Translations under genes and position numbers: made by a program
Assembly: GCF_000149955.1 (NCBI RefSeq)
Contig: NC_030990.1
Location: forward strand, 2,376,627-2,440,626
From: Fusarium oxysporum f. sp. lycopersici 4287
Taxonomy: Eukaryota; Ascomycota; Sordariomycetes; Hypocreales; Nectriaceae
DNA: 64,000 bases
Direction of reading: 5' to 3'
The notes under the pieces: model-generated
Seen by the model: the letters and a program-made list of their open reading frames with translations, nothing else
What the model was told of the DNA's origin: nothing
The model's database searches: none
In this document: positions 24,321 to 35,931 of the stretch, piece by piece
Numbering within the stretch: position 1 is the first letter of the stretch
Layout of the letters: every line of letters starts with the position of its first letter

Positions 24321-25064
24321 GTTTCCGATTTATTATGCGGGCGCTTCTCAAGCAGCATGTGAAACAGAGATTTCGCCACTGTATGTATACCTTACTACCC
24401 GGCCTTGTTCTCTTGGGCTGCATCTTGCTCGATGACAAAGGGGCGTTCTTGGTTCTTTTCAAATTTACTTTGCATCGGGATTTTCAGTTTCAAAGACAGA
24501 GAGTTAGTGACTGGTGGATTTTCATCATTGTTTTGTACATAAAGCCTCGAGTTCTATGAGCACAGAAGGGAATGACGGGGTCATGAGGAACCGACGAAAC
24601 GAACAGCTGTCTCTTCCTCCCTCCAGGTTGGTCTATTATTCATTTTGGAGTCTACGGGAGAACTAGGCGCTGTACAGCTGGGCTAGGACAGGGAGTGAAA
24701 ATCAATATCAGAGCGTTTGCTTACATGTTTTCCATACCTGACATGTACAGGACTGGCCTTTTAGGTACATACAATATGAGTCTGAGGTCGCTCATGACTT
24801 GTAAATCGAGATTGAAATGTCATGAAAACGAAATGCTATTGCTAGAGTCCCGTATGAGAGGGTATACGACAAGACAATTACCCACAAACCAAAGACTCCC
24901 TTCCCTGTATGATAGAAGCCAAACGGACTCCCCAAATCTCATCGGCTTTGTCACCACTCTTGTACCTATATAAGAGAGAAAGATCAGACCCAATAATAAT
25001 AGAAGAGGCATGATTTCAAAATATTGGCATCCTGTAATCCCAACCATGGTACTTGGCCCCTTGA
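24321..25064. other. Spacer between the snf5 and pds5 stops
   Basis: Shared 3' flanks of two convergent genes. No gene or structured RNA was recognised. Confidence 0.5.
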
Positions 25065-28000
25065 TTACTCGTCAGCATCAATTTCCATATCGTCTGTGCC
25101 CTTGCCCCGTCGTGACCTCGTTGACCTCGTTGGTCGCTTTACCTCTGCAAGAACACTGGCCTTGACAGGTGGCTTAGACGCACCCCTGCTCTTCAGTGCT
25201 GGAGCTGCGTTTCTTCCGTTGAATCTGGGTTCTCCAGGCTTATCCGCTTCCGGTTCTGGAGGCTCGTCGTTGTCCGATGCCTTATTACTGTCATCTTCAT
25301 CGTCTTCCTCTGGGGGAGCATCCGAAAGCTCTGATTCATCGTCGCCTGAACTGGCCTCGCCACCTTCACTATCATTTTCTGGATATTCCCAGTCGGCCAC
25401 GCCCTCCAGCATCTCCTCCTCGTCTTCTTCGTCTTCTCGCTCTGTATAGACAGACACCTTATGAGCTCTACCACTGCGACGACGTTCTGAAGGCGGTGGT
25501 GTGTCTTTGACTGGCTTGGATTTCTTAGGTTTCGGGACCTTTTTGGGCCTGCTATCACGCTTCTCTCGGATGACTGTCTTGATTTGAGTTCTCACCCTCT
25601 TTGCTGGAGGATCCTGCTTTTCTCCCGTTGATTTTCGTTTCTATGATCAATCATTAGGAGTAATCTTCATAGCGACTAAGGAGCACAAACCTTCTTGCGA
25701 TCGGCAGCTTTGAGCAGTTCGTCCAACTTCTCGTCCAGCTCTTCTGGCATATATTGCTTCTGGGCAATCTCATGGGCAACGCTACTCGACGGCAAGCTTT
25801 GCACAAGACCGCTTGGCAGGCCGACATTGCCCGAATAAGCCTGGAAAACCCAGTTTTTCCTCTCTTGCCACTTGCGTGTGACTGCCATTGCGATATCAGC
25901 CAGCACATATATCCGCTCACTAGCCTCGGGGTTCAGTGCATCGCGCGTTTGCTTGACACGCTCAGCGTACTTGTAGATCAATGAAATGTTCTCTTCTGTT
26001 GCACAAGTATTAAGATAAAAGACGAAATAATTGGCGAAATCAGCCAGGTCATCAACGTCAGAGCTGTAGTCAGGATGGTGAGCCAGTAGAGGAATGAAGC
26101 GACTAATCATGGCCTCGAGTACGTGAGCCCTGTTTTGAGCAAAGAGTCGGGCTCTGGATCTCAACCAGGTTTCTACCCGGCTTTTGAGTTCTGCTGCTGG
26201 CTCGAAAGCAGCCAAGAAGAGCATTGTGTAAAATCTCGCCCGTAATCTTCCTTGAGTGATGTAGCTTTGTAATTTCTCCATGAAATGACGACGAACCTCA
26301 AGTTCTGTGTCTTGCACGAGCTCTGCAAGCTTGTTGAAGCTAGCGGGATCAAACTCGTCATCGTACTTTTTGACAGTACATAGTTTCAGGATCAGAAGTC
26401 CAGCAAGAAGTCTGAGTCGTTTTTTGTGAGCCAATGGAGTATCCTTGACTTTGCAAAACTCTCCTTCTTGCACCACAAATTCTTTCAGGAGTTTAAAGAC
26501 CAGTTTCACTCGAGTCAGGGAGTCATCGTCGTCCTGATTCGCGAGCGCTTGATTGACCAGTGTCCTCATGGCAAGACATTTTGCTTGTAGTTCCTCATTC
26601 ATGTCCTCATCCTCGACCCAGGAAACCTCAGGGTTCTTGTCATTAGTACGGACTTGACGCAGAATTTGCTTGATTGTCAAGTCGTTGATTGTCTCATCAA
26701 AGTCTAGAGTGACTGTTGGTGCTAGACGTTCAAGCTGGCTGACTGCAGCCAATCTTGTCAAGAAATTCGGCGAGCCATACTTGAAGTCCTTCATGATTCT
26801 TTGCAGAAGAGCGGTGGCGGTAACTTTACTCTTGTCATCGTTCTTAGCAAGCAGAATGTTGACGGCATACTTGGCACTTCTGGCAGGAACCCCACATAAG
26901 GCGTAGTCCATAAGAACCTGAATGAACTTCTTGTCATAGGTAATCTCCTGGGGATATCTTTTGGAATAGGACGAGTATGCCTTGAGAATATCCACCACGG
27001 CGGGCTCGTTAGGCTGGCTGCCTGACGGTGCTTGGCTGATGATCTCCTTTCTGAGATTGTCCGAATGAGCCTTGAAAAGCGCAGGATTTCGCTGTGATAT
27101 ATCATTCAAGATCTCATGGGCAACTGTAGAGAATCCAGCTTTGTCATTCTTGGAGTAGTCCATGATTGTAGCCAAGTGACTCCGATTATACATCAAAGAG
27201 CCGGCCCGGTAAATTAGAGGGATGAGGGTATCCAAACAGCTCGCTGACCCTGGGTTACCTTGGACCTTGGCAATCAACTCCTTGATGGCTCTTCGGACAT
27301 GTAGATATTCGGTATCGGATGCAATAATAAACTTGAGAAGCTGGTAACAACGGCGATCGTTGAGTTTCGCGAACTTCTGGAGATCGCTACGGACCTTGAG
27401 CGGATCCGGGAAAAACGCACCGAACCACTGGAAGGTCTTGCTCAAGGCGGCTTTGACCTTTTCCTCGTTTGCATTGATCACCCCCCCGTTATAGGCTTCA
27501 CATTGCTGAATGAATACTTCAACTCCCTTGGCAACCTGGGGCTGACGGGCCTGCATAATGAAAAAAGCCCTCTTGGCAGACGCATCCAGTGACTTAAGCA
27601 ACAGTAGGATCCTCTCTGCGCGAATTTTGTCCTGATCCGCCTGGCTATTGGCCGTCTGCGACTGAGAGGCCGCCTTTGATTTTGCGCCCTTTATGAAGGG
27701 ATACTTCAAAGGGACCAAACACTCGAACATGACCCGTTCAAGAAGAATGATGAGATCCTCATCGCCGATATACCACACACTGAGGATGCGGGAAGGCACA
27801 CCACCTAAGCAGGATATGACAGCCTCTTGTCCATCAGCAATCTCCCCAGCACCAACTGACCACAACTTTGCCAGTAGAACCATGGCTTCAACACGTACGG
27901 CGGGCTTCTTATCACGAGATCGATCCGCCAAGCTGGCAAATATTGAGCCAGTCTTCTCTACGCCTCCGAGAGCTCCAAGTTTCAGAACGATGTCGCGGAA

Positions 28001-29598
28001 GTCAAACAGCTCGACTGCTTGTACCGCAGCCAGCCGAACTTTCTCTTCGCTGTCATTGAGCTTTTCGTAGAGTGCCTTGATGAGCTCGTTCTCCTCTTCG
28101 CGGCTAAGACCAATGCCCCCTGCAGACGTGGCCAATATATAACCAGCAGCAGAGATCCAAGCCGCACGAATGATGGCGGCCTTGTCATTCTTTCTCCCAA
28201 CGAAGTTGCGATACGCGGCATGATGTATTTGAGCAAAAGACTGAGGTGAGTAAGGTTTTGTCAAGACGTTCTCGACGGCTGGGGGTGGAGTGTCGTCCAG
28301 TAATTTTATGGGAGGATAAGCCGCTGGTTCCAACGAAGGAGGAGGTGGTGGTCCCGCTGCACCAATGCCTGAAACCATGTCGCCAATCGTCTCTGTGGCG
28401 ATTTGACGAAGATGCACATTGTCGGCTGAAAGCTCAGCATCGAGCTGCGGTACCACGTTGGAAAGAACTGTCGGGGCGGCTCGCCACAGTTCGCGAATGA
28501 GTAGATGGGCTTGGCGGAGACTCCTCAGATCTGCCTCTGATGGGCCCAGAGTCCCGTCTTCATCATCAGAATCATCCGCATGTCGCTGCCCATTGGATTT
28601 GGTAGCGAAGCCGGAAGCGTTAAGGATAACGTCACTGAAGTATTGACTCACGTAACGTGCCATTTTATCGGAACATCCATTGCATATGTTTTTCGCCATG
28701 ACATATGCTGGTGGTTCTTCCTTGAGAAGAAGAGTGGATTGATTCCCGTTCTGTCCTTTATGTCGATTTCCACCGGGAGGAGCAGCTCTCAGAAACTGAC
28801 TGATAATCGCGTCGACAACAGAAGCCGACACACTCTCGGCCTCGTCAATCAACTGCATTAGCATTTCTGTCAGGTGAATCTCAACGTCTTTAGCGACCTG
28901 TTCCTCAGATGCTGCCTTAGAACCAGATGCCGATACTCCGTCAAATGTGCTGTTGAAGAGTCGTAACAGTAGATCGTCAGCGTTGGAGATTTGGTGGAGG
29001 AGTAAAATACTCTTGACTTCCGTAAGAGATGCCAAAACGTATTTGTGCTGGCTGTCATATGGATTTGTGGGATCGTGCAGAGCCGGCAGGATATCCTTGA
29101 TGAACAAGGTGAATATCATCTGGAGCATGTTAGCATGGTACAGATATAGATGGAGAATCGTGCCAAACACACTTTGATCTGGTCGTCGGTAAAAGGAGCA
29201 TCGGGAACGAAGAGTCGAAGAATATCGACTAGGCAGCATGCTGTGTATGCCTTGACACCGCCATCCTTGTGCTGAAGTAGGTTACGGTGTCCCAATTGTT
29301 TGGCCACATCTCTGATGGAGTCCAGGTCGGCGGCACCTTGATCGAGATCGGAGAGCTCCTTGGATAATTTGTCGAGTCGTTTTATCAGAGTGCTCGTAGG
29401 AATTGGCTTGGCGGGTTTCCAGGAAATTTCTTCGTCGAAAGCCAAGCTGCGTTGCTCGCCCTCCTCCTCATTCTCTGAGTCATGGTCGCGCTCTTCGTGC
29501 TGTTCTTCTTCTTGGTCTTGCTCATCTTCCCGCTCAACGACTTCCTCCTCCTCCTCCACTTGGGCAGGCTTCTCGACGCGCCGACGACGCGCCATCAT
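25065..29598 (-). CDS. pds5: Sister chromatid cohesion protein Pds5 (BimD/Spo76)
   Basis: Cohesin regulator that binds Scc1/Rad21 and controls cohesin maintenance and release. Exons on the minus strand are 29173..29598, 25691..29119 and 25065..25640, all phase 0 (1476 aa). The N-terminus is acidic (a Glu-rich run at residues 15-50). It is followed by the Pds5 start region (SWKPAKPIPTSTLIKRLDKL) and alpha-helical HEAT-like repeats through about residue 1280. The tail is basic, then strongly acidic, and disordered (VSVYTEREDEEDEEE onward), ending in MEIDADE. The start is a double ATG at 29593-29598 and the first is used. The introns are 53 and 50 bp. Length and order match BimD/Spo76 of filamentous fungi. 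Confidence 0.94.
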
Positions 29599-29984
29599 GC
29601 GCTATACAAAAACCGCCAATTGAATTCTTCTTTTGAAGGAGCTGGAGGGCCTAGGAGCGAACTCAATAAGAATGCTTCGGCAGACGGTGTGTTGTGACTA
29701 TTGGAGTTGCTGGGATACGAAATTTGGGGTGCGTAATTGTCCTAACACCGCATCGCATGCGCTTGCTGTAGCAAAGACCTGGCCACTGCAATACCAGCAC
29801 CGGTGGAGGCAGCGCCAGTATGGTAATTTCAGAGCGATGGAGTTAGGTATCGTAAAGACAGCAAAATCTCGAGGGCGACGATAAATTAAAGGTCAGACAC
29901 GAAGTGGGAGAGATGTTCTTGTGATAAGCGGAGGCGTGTTCCGTGCGCGCGACGCGACCTTACTTTTGGTTTTGGACGTTAGCC

Positions 29985-30013
29985 ACTCCACTTCCACTTC
30001 CACTTCCACTTCG
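29985..30013. repeat. (CACTTC)n hexanucleotide repeat
   Basis: Four to five tandem CACTTC units in the pds5 promoter region. Confidence 0.85.
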
Positions 30014-31570
30014 ATGGGGGACGGACGTTGGGTGGGTAGGTAGCCAAGCAGCATGAACAGGAGCTTCCTTGACCGAGCTACCTCACGGTAGGAAAGCTAG
30101 CACCAGAGAGCCAAGCTAGGTACCTACCTTATACCTAATTGAGTCACTGCCTGAACAGCCTGGGTTGCTGCCCCACCAATAGGATATGCCCTTGATGTTT
30201 ATGCTTCTACTGAGCTCATGTTTTTGGCTAAGGTACCTTAGCTACTTACATAAAACTCCAACCTCAAGTCTCTTTTTGAATCACAATTGCACGACTATTT
30301 AACCCCCTTTCGACAATCTTACACGTCATTTTTGGTTTATGATTGACTGAGACGGGAATTTGGCTCCGATCTGGAACTTTACACCAAGACGTTAATTTGT
30401 TCCTCTCATGATCGCCCTATTCATGTCCTTTGCTAGAATGCTCCCTGTCTTGGAGATAGGTATAGGTTAAAGTAACCAACGAAAACCTCCATTGTGAGCT
30501 ACCACTGTTTTGTCTACTGGTCGTGGCTCCTGATGGGGGATTATGTGGCCCGCGGTGTCTGACAACTAAGCGTCGTTCGAGGAATCGCGAGGGATGCCAT
30601 ATTCAGGCATAGCTTTCTGAATATATGTACCTTTAACTACCTACCTAGGCAGTAATGGAACTCCACGTTGGTTACTGAAGTCAATGTAGATGGTCCAAGG
30701 ACAGAGACATGCCAAGCTCCCAAGTCAACGGCTCCCAAGTAAGAGTTGAGAAACAGCAACATCACGAGCACTACCTTTTCTGTATTACCTTTTGTCATCA
30801 CATATTAATCTTCGTATCTTGAAGCTCATCAATTAACCGATAATTCAACTCGACTGGCTCTGCTGGTACGTACATACACGGCATTGGATACAAGTGTTGC
30901 GAACACGGTGATACTGGAATCGTTGCAACAGAGCCGTTTATGTACGACCATGGTATGTTTGCTTCATTTCACCGTGAGGCGAATTTGACACACAGAGCCT
31001 CCATTTTGAGGTTTCATTCTAGAAAGTTCCCTTGCGGTTTCGGCCTGGAGCAATTCAGGATCGATCTCTGTTGCACAAGTTTGGCCGCATCGTTTGCCGC
31101 GTGTCGAATCATTTTGCTACCCTGTAAGTGGCAGCCAACGGGATAATTAACTTGTACTCGCCTATGAAAGGGGATCTCCCGTTGATTGAAGTAGAAGATG
31201 GTGTTGCGAGGGTTATCTCCACTGCCTGTAGTGCTTTGGTGGCAAGCTGTTGAGTACAAGTTGAGCCGTTGCCCCTTTAGAAGAAGAATGCGACCTCTCT
31301 TCCTTCCCTCCTATTTCATGCCTCTTCTCTCTTTAAAACAGGCTGGTCTTTTTAGTCGCCTTTCCACTGAAAGATCTGTTCAACTCCCGTTTGACACGCG
31401 ACTAACGAAGGAAACAAGGCAATTGAAATCGCCTGAGTTCAATGTAAGCCAACATTCTCCGTTCTTCAAAATTTGCGATCGCTGCTTCACCTTGAAACTC
31501 CATTCTCCTAAGGTAGGTGCTAGTAGACAGGATGTTGAGAGTTATTGCAAGCGTTAAGCCTGCCACTGGC

Positions 31571-31588
31571 TGCCAGCTGCCAGCTGCC
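31571..31588. promoter_or_regulatory. Tandem CAGCTG element, copy 1
   Basis: TGCCAGCTGCCAGCTGCC, with two overlapping-spaced CAGCTG palindromes, lies about 560 bp upstream of the cell-surface protein ATG. An identical 18-mer lies at 45513-45530 upstream of another membrane-protein gene. CAGCTG is an E-box core that bHLH factors can bind; a regulatory role is an inference. Confidence 0.4.
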
Positions 31589-31895
31589 AACCAGCCAGCA
31601 GAGCAACATGCAGCCCTGCTCTTTCTTGGTGCCATAATGAATCACTGCCTCTCCTGCTCTGTTTATTGATTTTGCCTTCTCTCGCTGCCATGGAACCTCC
31701 TTCCAGCCCTACTTCTTTCCTTGAATCACTCAGCAGGCCGTCCGCTCCTTTCCCTCTCCCACCCTTACTATATCTTCCTCTCCTCATCCCTCGTCTCTAC
31801 TCTACTCCTCCATCTTCCAAACTTCGTTACTCCAACGTCGTCTAACATAATTTGTCTTTCCAACCAGAAAAGGCCTTATTCTATCCGCTCGACCG

Positions 31896-32040
31896 GTATG
31901 TATATTTTCTTTTCTTTTCTTTTGTTACTTATAGCACTGTCTTCCACTTGGTCTCGGGCATCAGGCGCTGCATCGCTCTCATCACGAATTGCGCCCGTGT
32001 CTTTTTACTTACCCGGCGAATAATTTGCTGATCACACTAG
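31896..32040 (+). other. Probable 5' UTR intron of the cell-surface gene
   Basis: Canonical GTATGT donor at 31896, a GCTGAT-like branch region and a CACTAG acceptor ending at 32040, all upstream of the predicted ATG. Needs transcript support. Confidence 0.45.
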
Positions 32041-32149
32041 CAGTCACTTTGATTATCCAGTATTACTCACTATCAATTTTGATCCAAGTACGTCCACAGC
32101 TGTTTTCCAGTACTCTCCAAGGCTGATTCCATCTCCAGTGGCGGACTTG

Positions 32150-33536
32150 ATGGATTCCGAGAAGGGTGAGGGCCAAATTCCTCGAATGTCCGGGGATAGC
32201 AAGAAGAAGAGATCTCCATTCTTCGTCAAGCTGCTTGTTGCTTTTGTGATTATCATATGTGCAATTCCCGTCATGTTTGGCATGGGTGTTGTTGGCGCAG
32301 TCTACGGTATGTTTTTGGAACTCGTTGTTGCCACGGCTTGTGACAAACTAACCAGGTAACAGCCAACTTGAAGTTCTTCCACGATCAGGAGCGCGGCACT
32401 GTCGATTTTCTTTCAAGTGATCAGGTGCACAACGTTGCTCGCCATCTCGAGAGCACCGGTGCTTCATACCCAATCTCGTATGTCCCCGACTCCCAGGTAC
32501 TTTTATGATGCCCAAGAAGCCACTGACCCCTAGAGACAGGACTAAGACGGCTCTATCTACAATCTATGGCGTCAGTTACACCTCGAATGCTGATGTGGTC
32601 ACCGAGGTTGCAACCGTTACTGGAACCCGCTATGTCACTGTGCCTGGTGAAGCCCTGTCTGTTTCTGTCACCACACGGGAGAGCACTACCGAATACTGTG
32701 AGGTTCAGGTCGTTACCATGACCGAGAGCTACACGGTCACTGTACCTAACGACATAGCCTCCCAGGACTCCTCAGGTGATGCTGTTGGAGCCACCGTGAC
32801 CGGCAACCCACAGACTGTGACCGAGAACGAAACTGATTTCTCTCTCACCAGTGGTCCGTCTGATGCCATCGTCACCGGCAACCCACAGACTGTGACCGAG
32901 AACGAAACTGATTTCTCTCTCACCAGTGGTCCATCTGATGCCATCGTCACTGGTAACCCACAGACTGTGACTGAGAGCAAGACCGATTTTTCTCTCACTG
33001 TTGGTTCGTCCGATGCCCTCACCACCGCCAGCCCTGAGACCATCACGAAAACTTTCGAGGTGTCCTCGCCCCTCCCTAAACCGCACACAACTATTACCAT
33101 TCAAAGTCTCTATCCTCCTCGGGAAGGTCTGAGCACTGTCACCCAGTACACCACTGTTGAGAAGACCATCACTCCCGACTCATTCATCACTGTCACTTTG
33201 ACTAGCAAATGCCCAGAATGTTCACCCATCGTGTCAGTTTCTCCTTCCAGTAGCTCCACAACGACTGTTTACGAAACTGCTGGTGTGCCCCCGACCTCTA
33301 CAACAACTATCATGGTTCCGCCTCCTGCTTACCCACCTTACCCAACCGCCAACAATACCTTACTGCCGGGTCTATCCGGTAGCGTTACTGTTGTGCCTAC
33401 TGTACCTACTCCGACTCCTGTTGTCGTCTCAGGAGGCACCAAGAAGCCCGAGCCTCGTGGGTGGGGTGGTACCAGCGGGACCACCAATCTTAGCTGCACC
33501 GTTATGCTGGTGGCCATTATCATGTTTGCACTCTGA
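32150..33536 (+). CDS. Ser/Thr-rich repeat protein with N-terminal hydrophobic segment and probable GPI signal
   Basis: Probable cell-wall or plasma-membrane surface protein; family not recognised. Exons are 32150..32306, 32363..32477 and 32540..33536 (422 aa). The acceptor AACAG at 32361-32362, not the earlier ACCAG, keeps the frame. The second intron uses GTATGT at 32478. Residues 1-24 are polar and basic (SKKKRS), followed by a hydrophobic stretch at about 25-50 ending GAVYA, which could be a signal anchor or a cleaved signal with an Ala at -1. The rest is rich in Thr/Ser/Val/Pro with N-glycosylation sites. It includes three 25-residue repeats (core TGNPQTVTENETDFSLTSGP). The last ~20 residues are hydrophobic after a Gly/Ser/Asn stretch, as in GPI attachment signals. 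The ATG at 32150 is the first in frame. Confidence 0.7.
32790..33014 (+). repeat. Three 75-bp tandem coding repeats
   Basis: Copies at 32790-32864, 32865-32939 and 32940-33014. The first two are nearly identical and the third has diverged. A fourth, more decayed unit follows (ALTTASPETITKTF). The period is a multiple of three, so copy-number change keeps the frame. Confidence 0.92.
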
Positions 33537-34052
33537 GCTTGGACGGAGTAATCGGCGCATATGCTGCCCTTTTGAGAAAACTTGATCAAGGAAAGGAATG
33601 GCAAGAAAGCACTCGCAAGACGTGCAAGGACCACGTTAGGAGAATTGGAGTTTCAGCGGCCAGAACTGGCATTGGACTTGGTATCCAAACTGGAAATGGA
33701 ATTGAGATGATCTGTAAATCCGCTCTTGGCTTGCGCTATGCTGCGTACCTAGGTAATGAATAAGGGGACGCCGGGAGCTAGGTATAGATAAAAAAGTTCA
33801 ATATCGCAGCATGGGTACTTTTAATTTCGGCGCCGAATTCTTGATGTTGCTTTGAGGTTTGTCAATATCTCCTAATTTCATATAGGCTATGAATGTATTT
33901 ATGAAGGTGTGTCTGTTCAAATCAAACTTGCGAGATGCTATGTGGTGCAGTGGTGAAATATGAGAATCTCCTATCCATAATCCTTTCCCAACGCCTTGCC
34001 CTATCGATACAGAACCAATATTCCCGGACGCCGTGTTTGCCTGTCGATTAAT
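33537..34052. other. Spacer between convergent stops
   Basis: 3' flanks of the cell-surface gene and ceg1. A 74-codon open frame starting near the stop has no recognisable product. Confidence 0.5.
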
Positions 34053-35284
34053 CTATCTTGCAGGGCCCCTACTCGCCCGAGCCTTCCAGGCATTCTTGAT
34101 TTCCCCAGCTGCTCTGTACAGGTCCTTTTCCGAAACCCGGTCCTCGATGCTTTGAAGCACACTCTTAGTTGTGCTGATGTGGTTGGCCTCGTTCTTGTCA
34201 TCACGGAAGCGCACAATGCGCCACCGACCTTGCTCATCGATGTTACATTCAACCACTCGCCAGTTAAGCGGATCGTTTAGCGACTTGAGAGTCTCCCACT
34301 CCTCCTCGGAGATGAACACGCTGTTGAAATACTCGTACTTTTCGGGGCCGCTACCCCCTGCGTAGACGTACAAGTCAGCCTTGGGGACGCTGTCATAATC
34401 AATGAATGGCTCAGTGATGCCTTCGCGACGCTCCTCGTCGTTGGGCTCAACTTCCACAAAGTCCAGGGACAGGCGGCAGTCTACAGTGTTCTCCTCTGGC
34501 GGCTTCCATTTCAAGATGTGGTTGTCAGTGCCGTGTTTGTAAGCAGTGGTGCGACAGGTGAAGATCAGACCGTCGTTGCCGTGCTTTAGCTTGGGGAGGA
34601 TATCTCTGAACATCATATCAATGGCGTAGGCAAATTGGGGTTTCTTCATCTCCACGTAGAAGGGCTGGAACTCTAGTTCCTGAGGATATTCCTGATAAAG
34701 CTTCTTGTAGGGGCGGTAGAATCGTTGGTCGAAATATGCGAGCCGCTTGTCGAGTGTTCGTTCCATGAGCAGGGCACCATCCAGCACCAGACAGTCAAAT
34801 ACCAGAAACATGGGGACGCGCTTCCCGTCGGAGCCTGTGTCCCAAACCAGTTCACCGTCGATCAGCGTGTTCGTGTGGAATGCTTCTGGGGAGTTCTCGA
34901 GAGGAAAGTGCAGGCTCCTGTTCGTGATGAACCAAAAGTCGTTTTTGCGATCGATTAGGTAGTGAGCCTCGTTTCCATTCTCGTCTGTTGTCGAATAGAG
35001 GAGATATCTGATACCGTCGGACTTTTCAACTACGTAGTAACTACAAGATCACCGTTAGCTGTAGGTTCTAGGTCGCGAGATAGCGTTCCATGTCAATCTT
35101 ACTCGTGCTGAGCGAGCTCCTCGAGATGCTGACGGGCGAAGCTTACGGGCTGCGCACCGGGAAAGCCAGTAGCAGACCTGTTGAGAAGGTTCGCGACCTC
35201 CTTGCGCATTTCGTGGAGTAGTTGTCCTTGAGCCTTGATGCCCGGCTCCGCGATGGAGGCGATGGGCCCATCTTGTTGGGCCAT
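34053..35284 (-). CDS. ceg1: mRNA guanylyltransferase (capping enzyme alpha subunit)
   Basis: Transfers GMP from GTP to the diphosphate end of nascent pol II transcripts. Exons on the minus strand are 35103..35284 and 34053..35040 (389 aa), joined in phase 2 across a 62 bp intron. Motif I EKSDGIR is at residues 66-72, and K67 is the expected nucleotidyl-lysine. Other nucleotidyltransferase motifs are visible: DGELVWD, MFLVFDCLVLDG, DGLIFTC and LKWKPPEENTVD. The C-terminal OB-fold region ends in RASRGPAR. There is no triphosphatase domain, as expected for fungi, where Cet1 is a separate protein. The ATG at 35284 is chosen as the first ATG; the frame is open further upstream but without an ATG. 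Confidence 0.95.
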
Positions 35285-35931
35285 CGCGATGACTGTGGTG
35301 AGGATGCGCTGGGTGAGGTTTGATTGTTGTTGCGACAATGAAGCTACTGTCCTTTATAATAAATGCTTATCGATAAGGAACACTTACAGAACCGCATACT
35401 ATGCTCCCAAGCTCCAATTGAGGTACGGCATGGAGCTTACTTTTTGGGAGACAGGAGCGCTTTGAGAGTATTTGAGATTTTTTTTTTTAAAAAAAGAAAA
35501 TAGGAATTTTTCTTTTTTGCTCTTTTCTGTCATGTAGTATTCTTGTGAGAGGAATGGAGATTTAACCTGGTATATAACAAGTCGAGGTAGGCAGCCATTC
35601 AGGCTGGACCTAGATTTCATAAAATCACTTTTTTTCTTCAGAGACGACTTGCAATGTTTATTTGTAAGGTCTGCATTCCTGTGACACTTACACGGTCTTC
35701 AGTGTCAGACTTCTGTCCTTCCTGGCGAGACCAATAATTCATCGTCAACAAGTCTACACCAAATTCGCAGAATTGCGCAACTTCACGATAAATTATAATA
35801 TAAGTGTCAGTGCAGAGATCACAGCAGAGAAGAAGTCAATGAATTATATGGGAATATTATTCCTCTCCTCTTATCATCTACGGCTTTCGAACCATCCCAT
35901 CAGGCACACAAAACAACAGAGTACAACATGT
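35285..35931. other. Spacer between ceg1 and snx41
   Basis: Holds the ceg1 promoter and the snx41 3' flank. Contains T- and A-runs near 35478-35496 and 35630. No gene seen. Confidence 0.5.

Larger units (their letters stand above)
29599..32149. other. Divergent spacer between pds5 and the cell-surface gene
   Basis: About 2.5 kb without a supported gene. It holds an ACTTCC-type hexamer repeat at about 29985-30013, TACCTACC/TAGGTACC motifs near 30051, 30117-30131 and 30640-30655, and a CAGCTG-containing repeat at 31571-31588. A likely 5' UTR intron of the next gene runs from GTATGT at 31896 to ACTAG at 32040. Confidence 0.5.

Noticed and set aside
11564..29598. Possible functional cluster of chromatin genes (Rco1, Snf5, Pds5)
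   Set aside because: Orientations are mixed and spacers are large; these are widespread housekeeping genes, so clustering is likely coincidental.
31198..31557. 119-codon open frame upstream of the surface-protein gene
   Set aside because: No domain, no intron logic, lies in promoter sequence.
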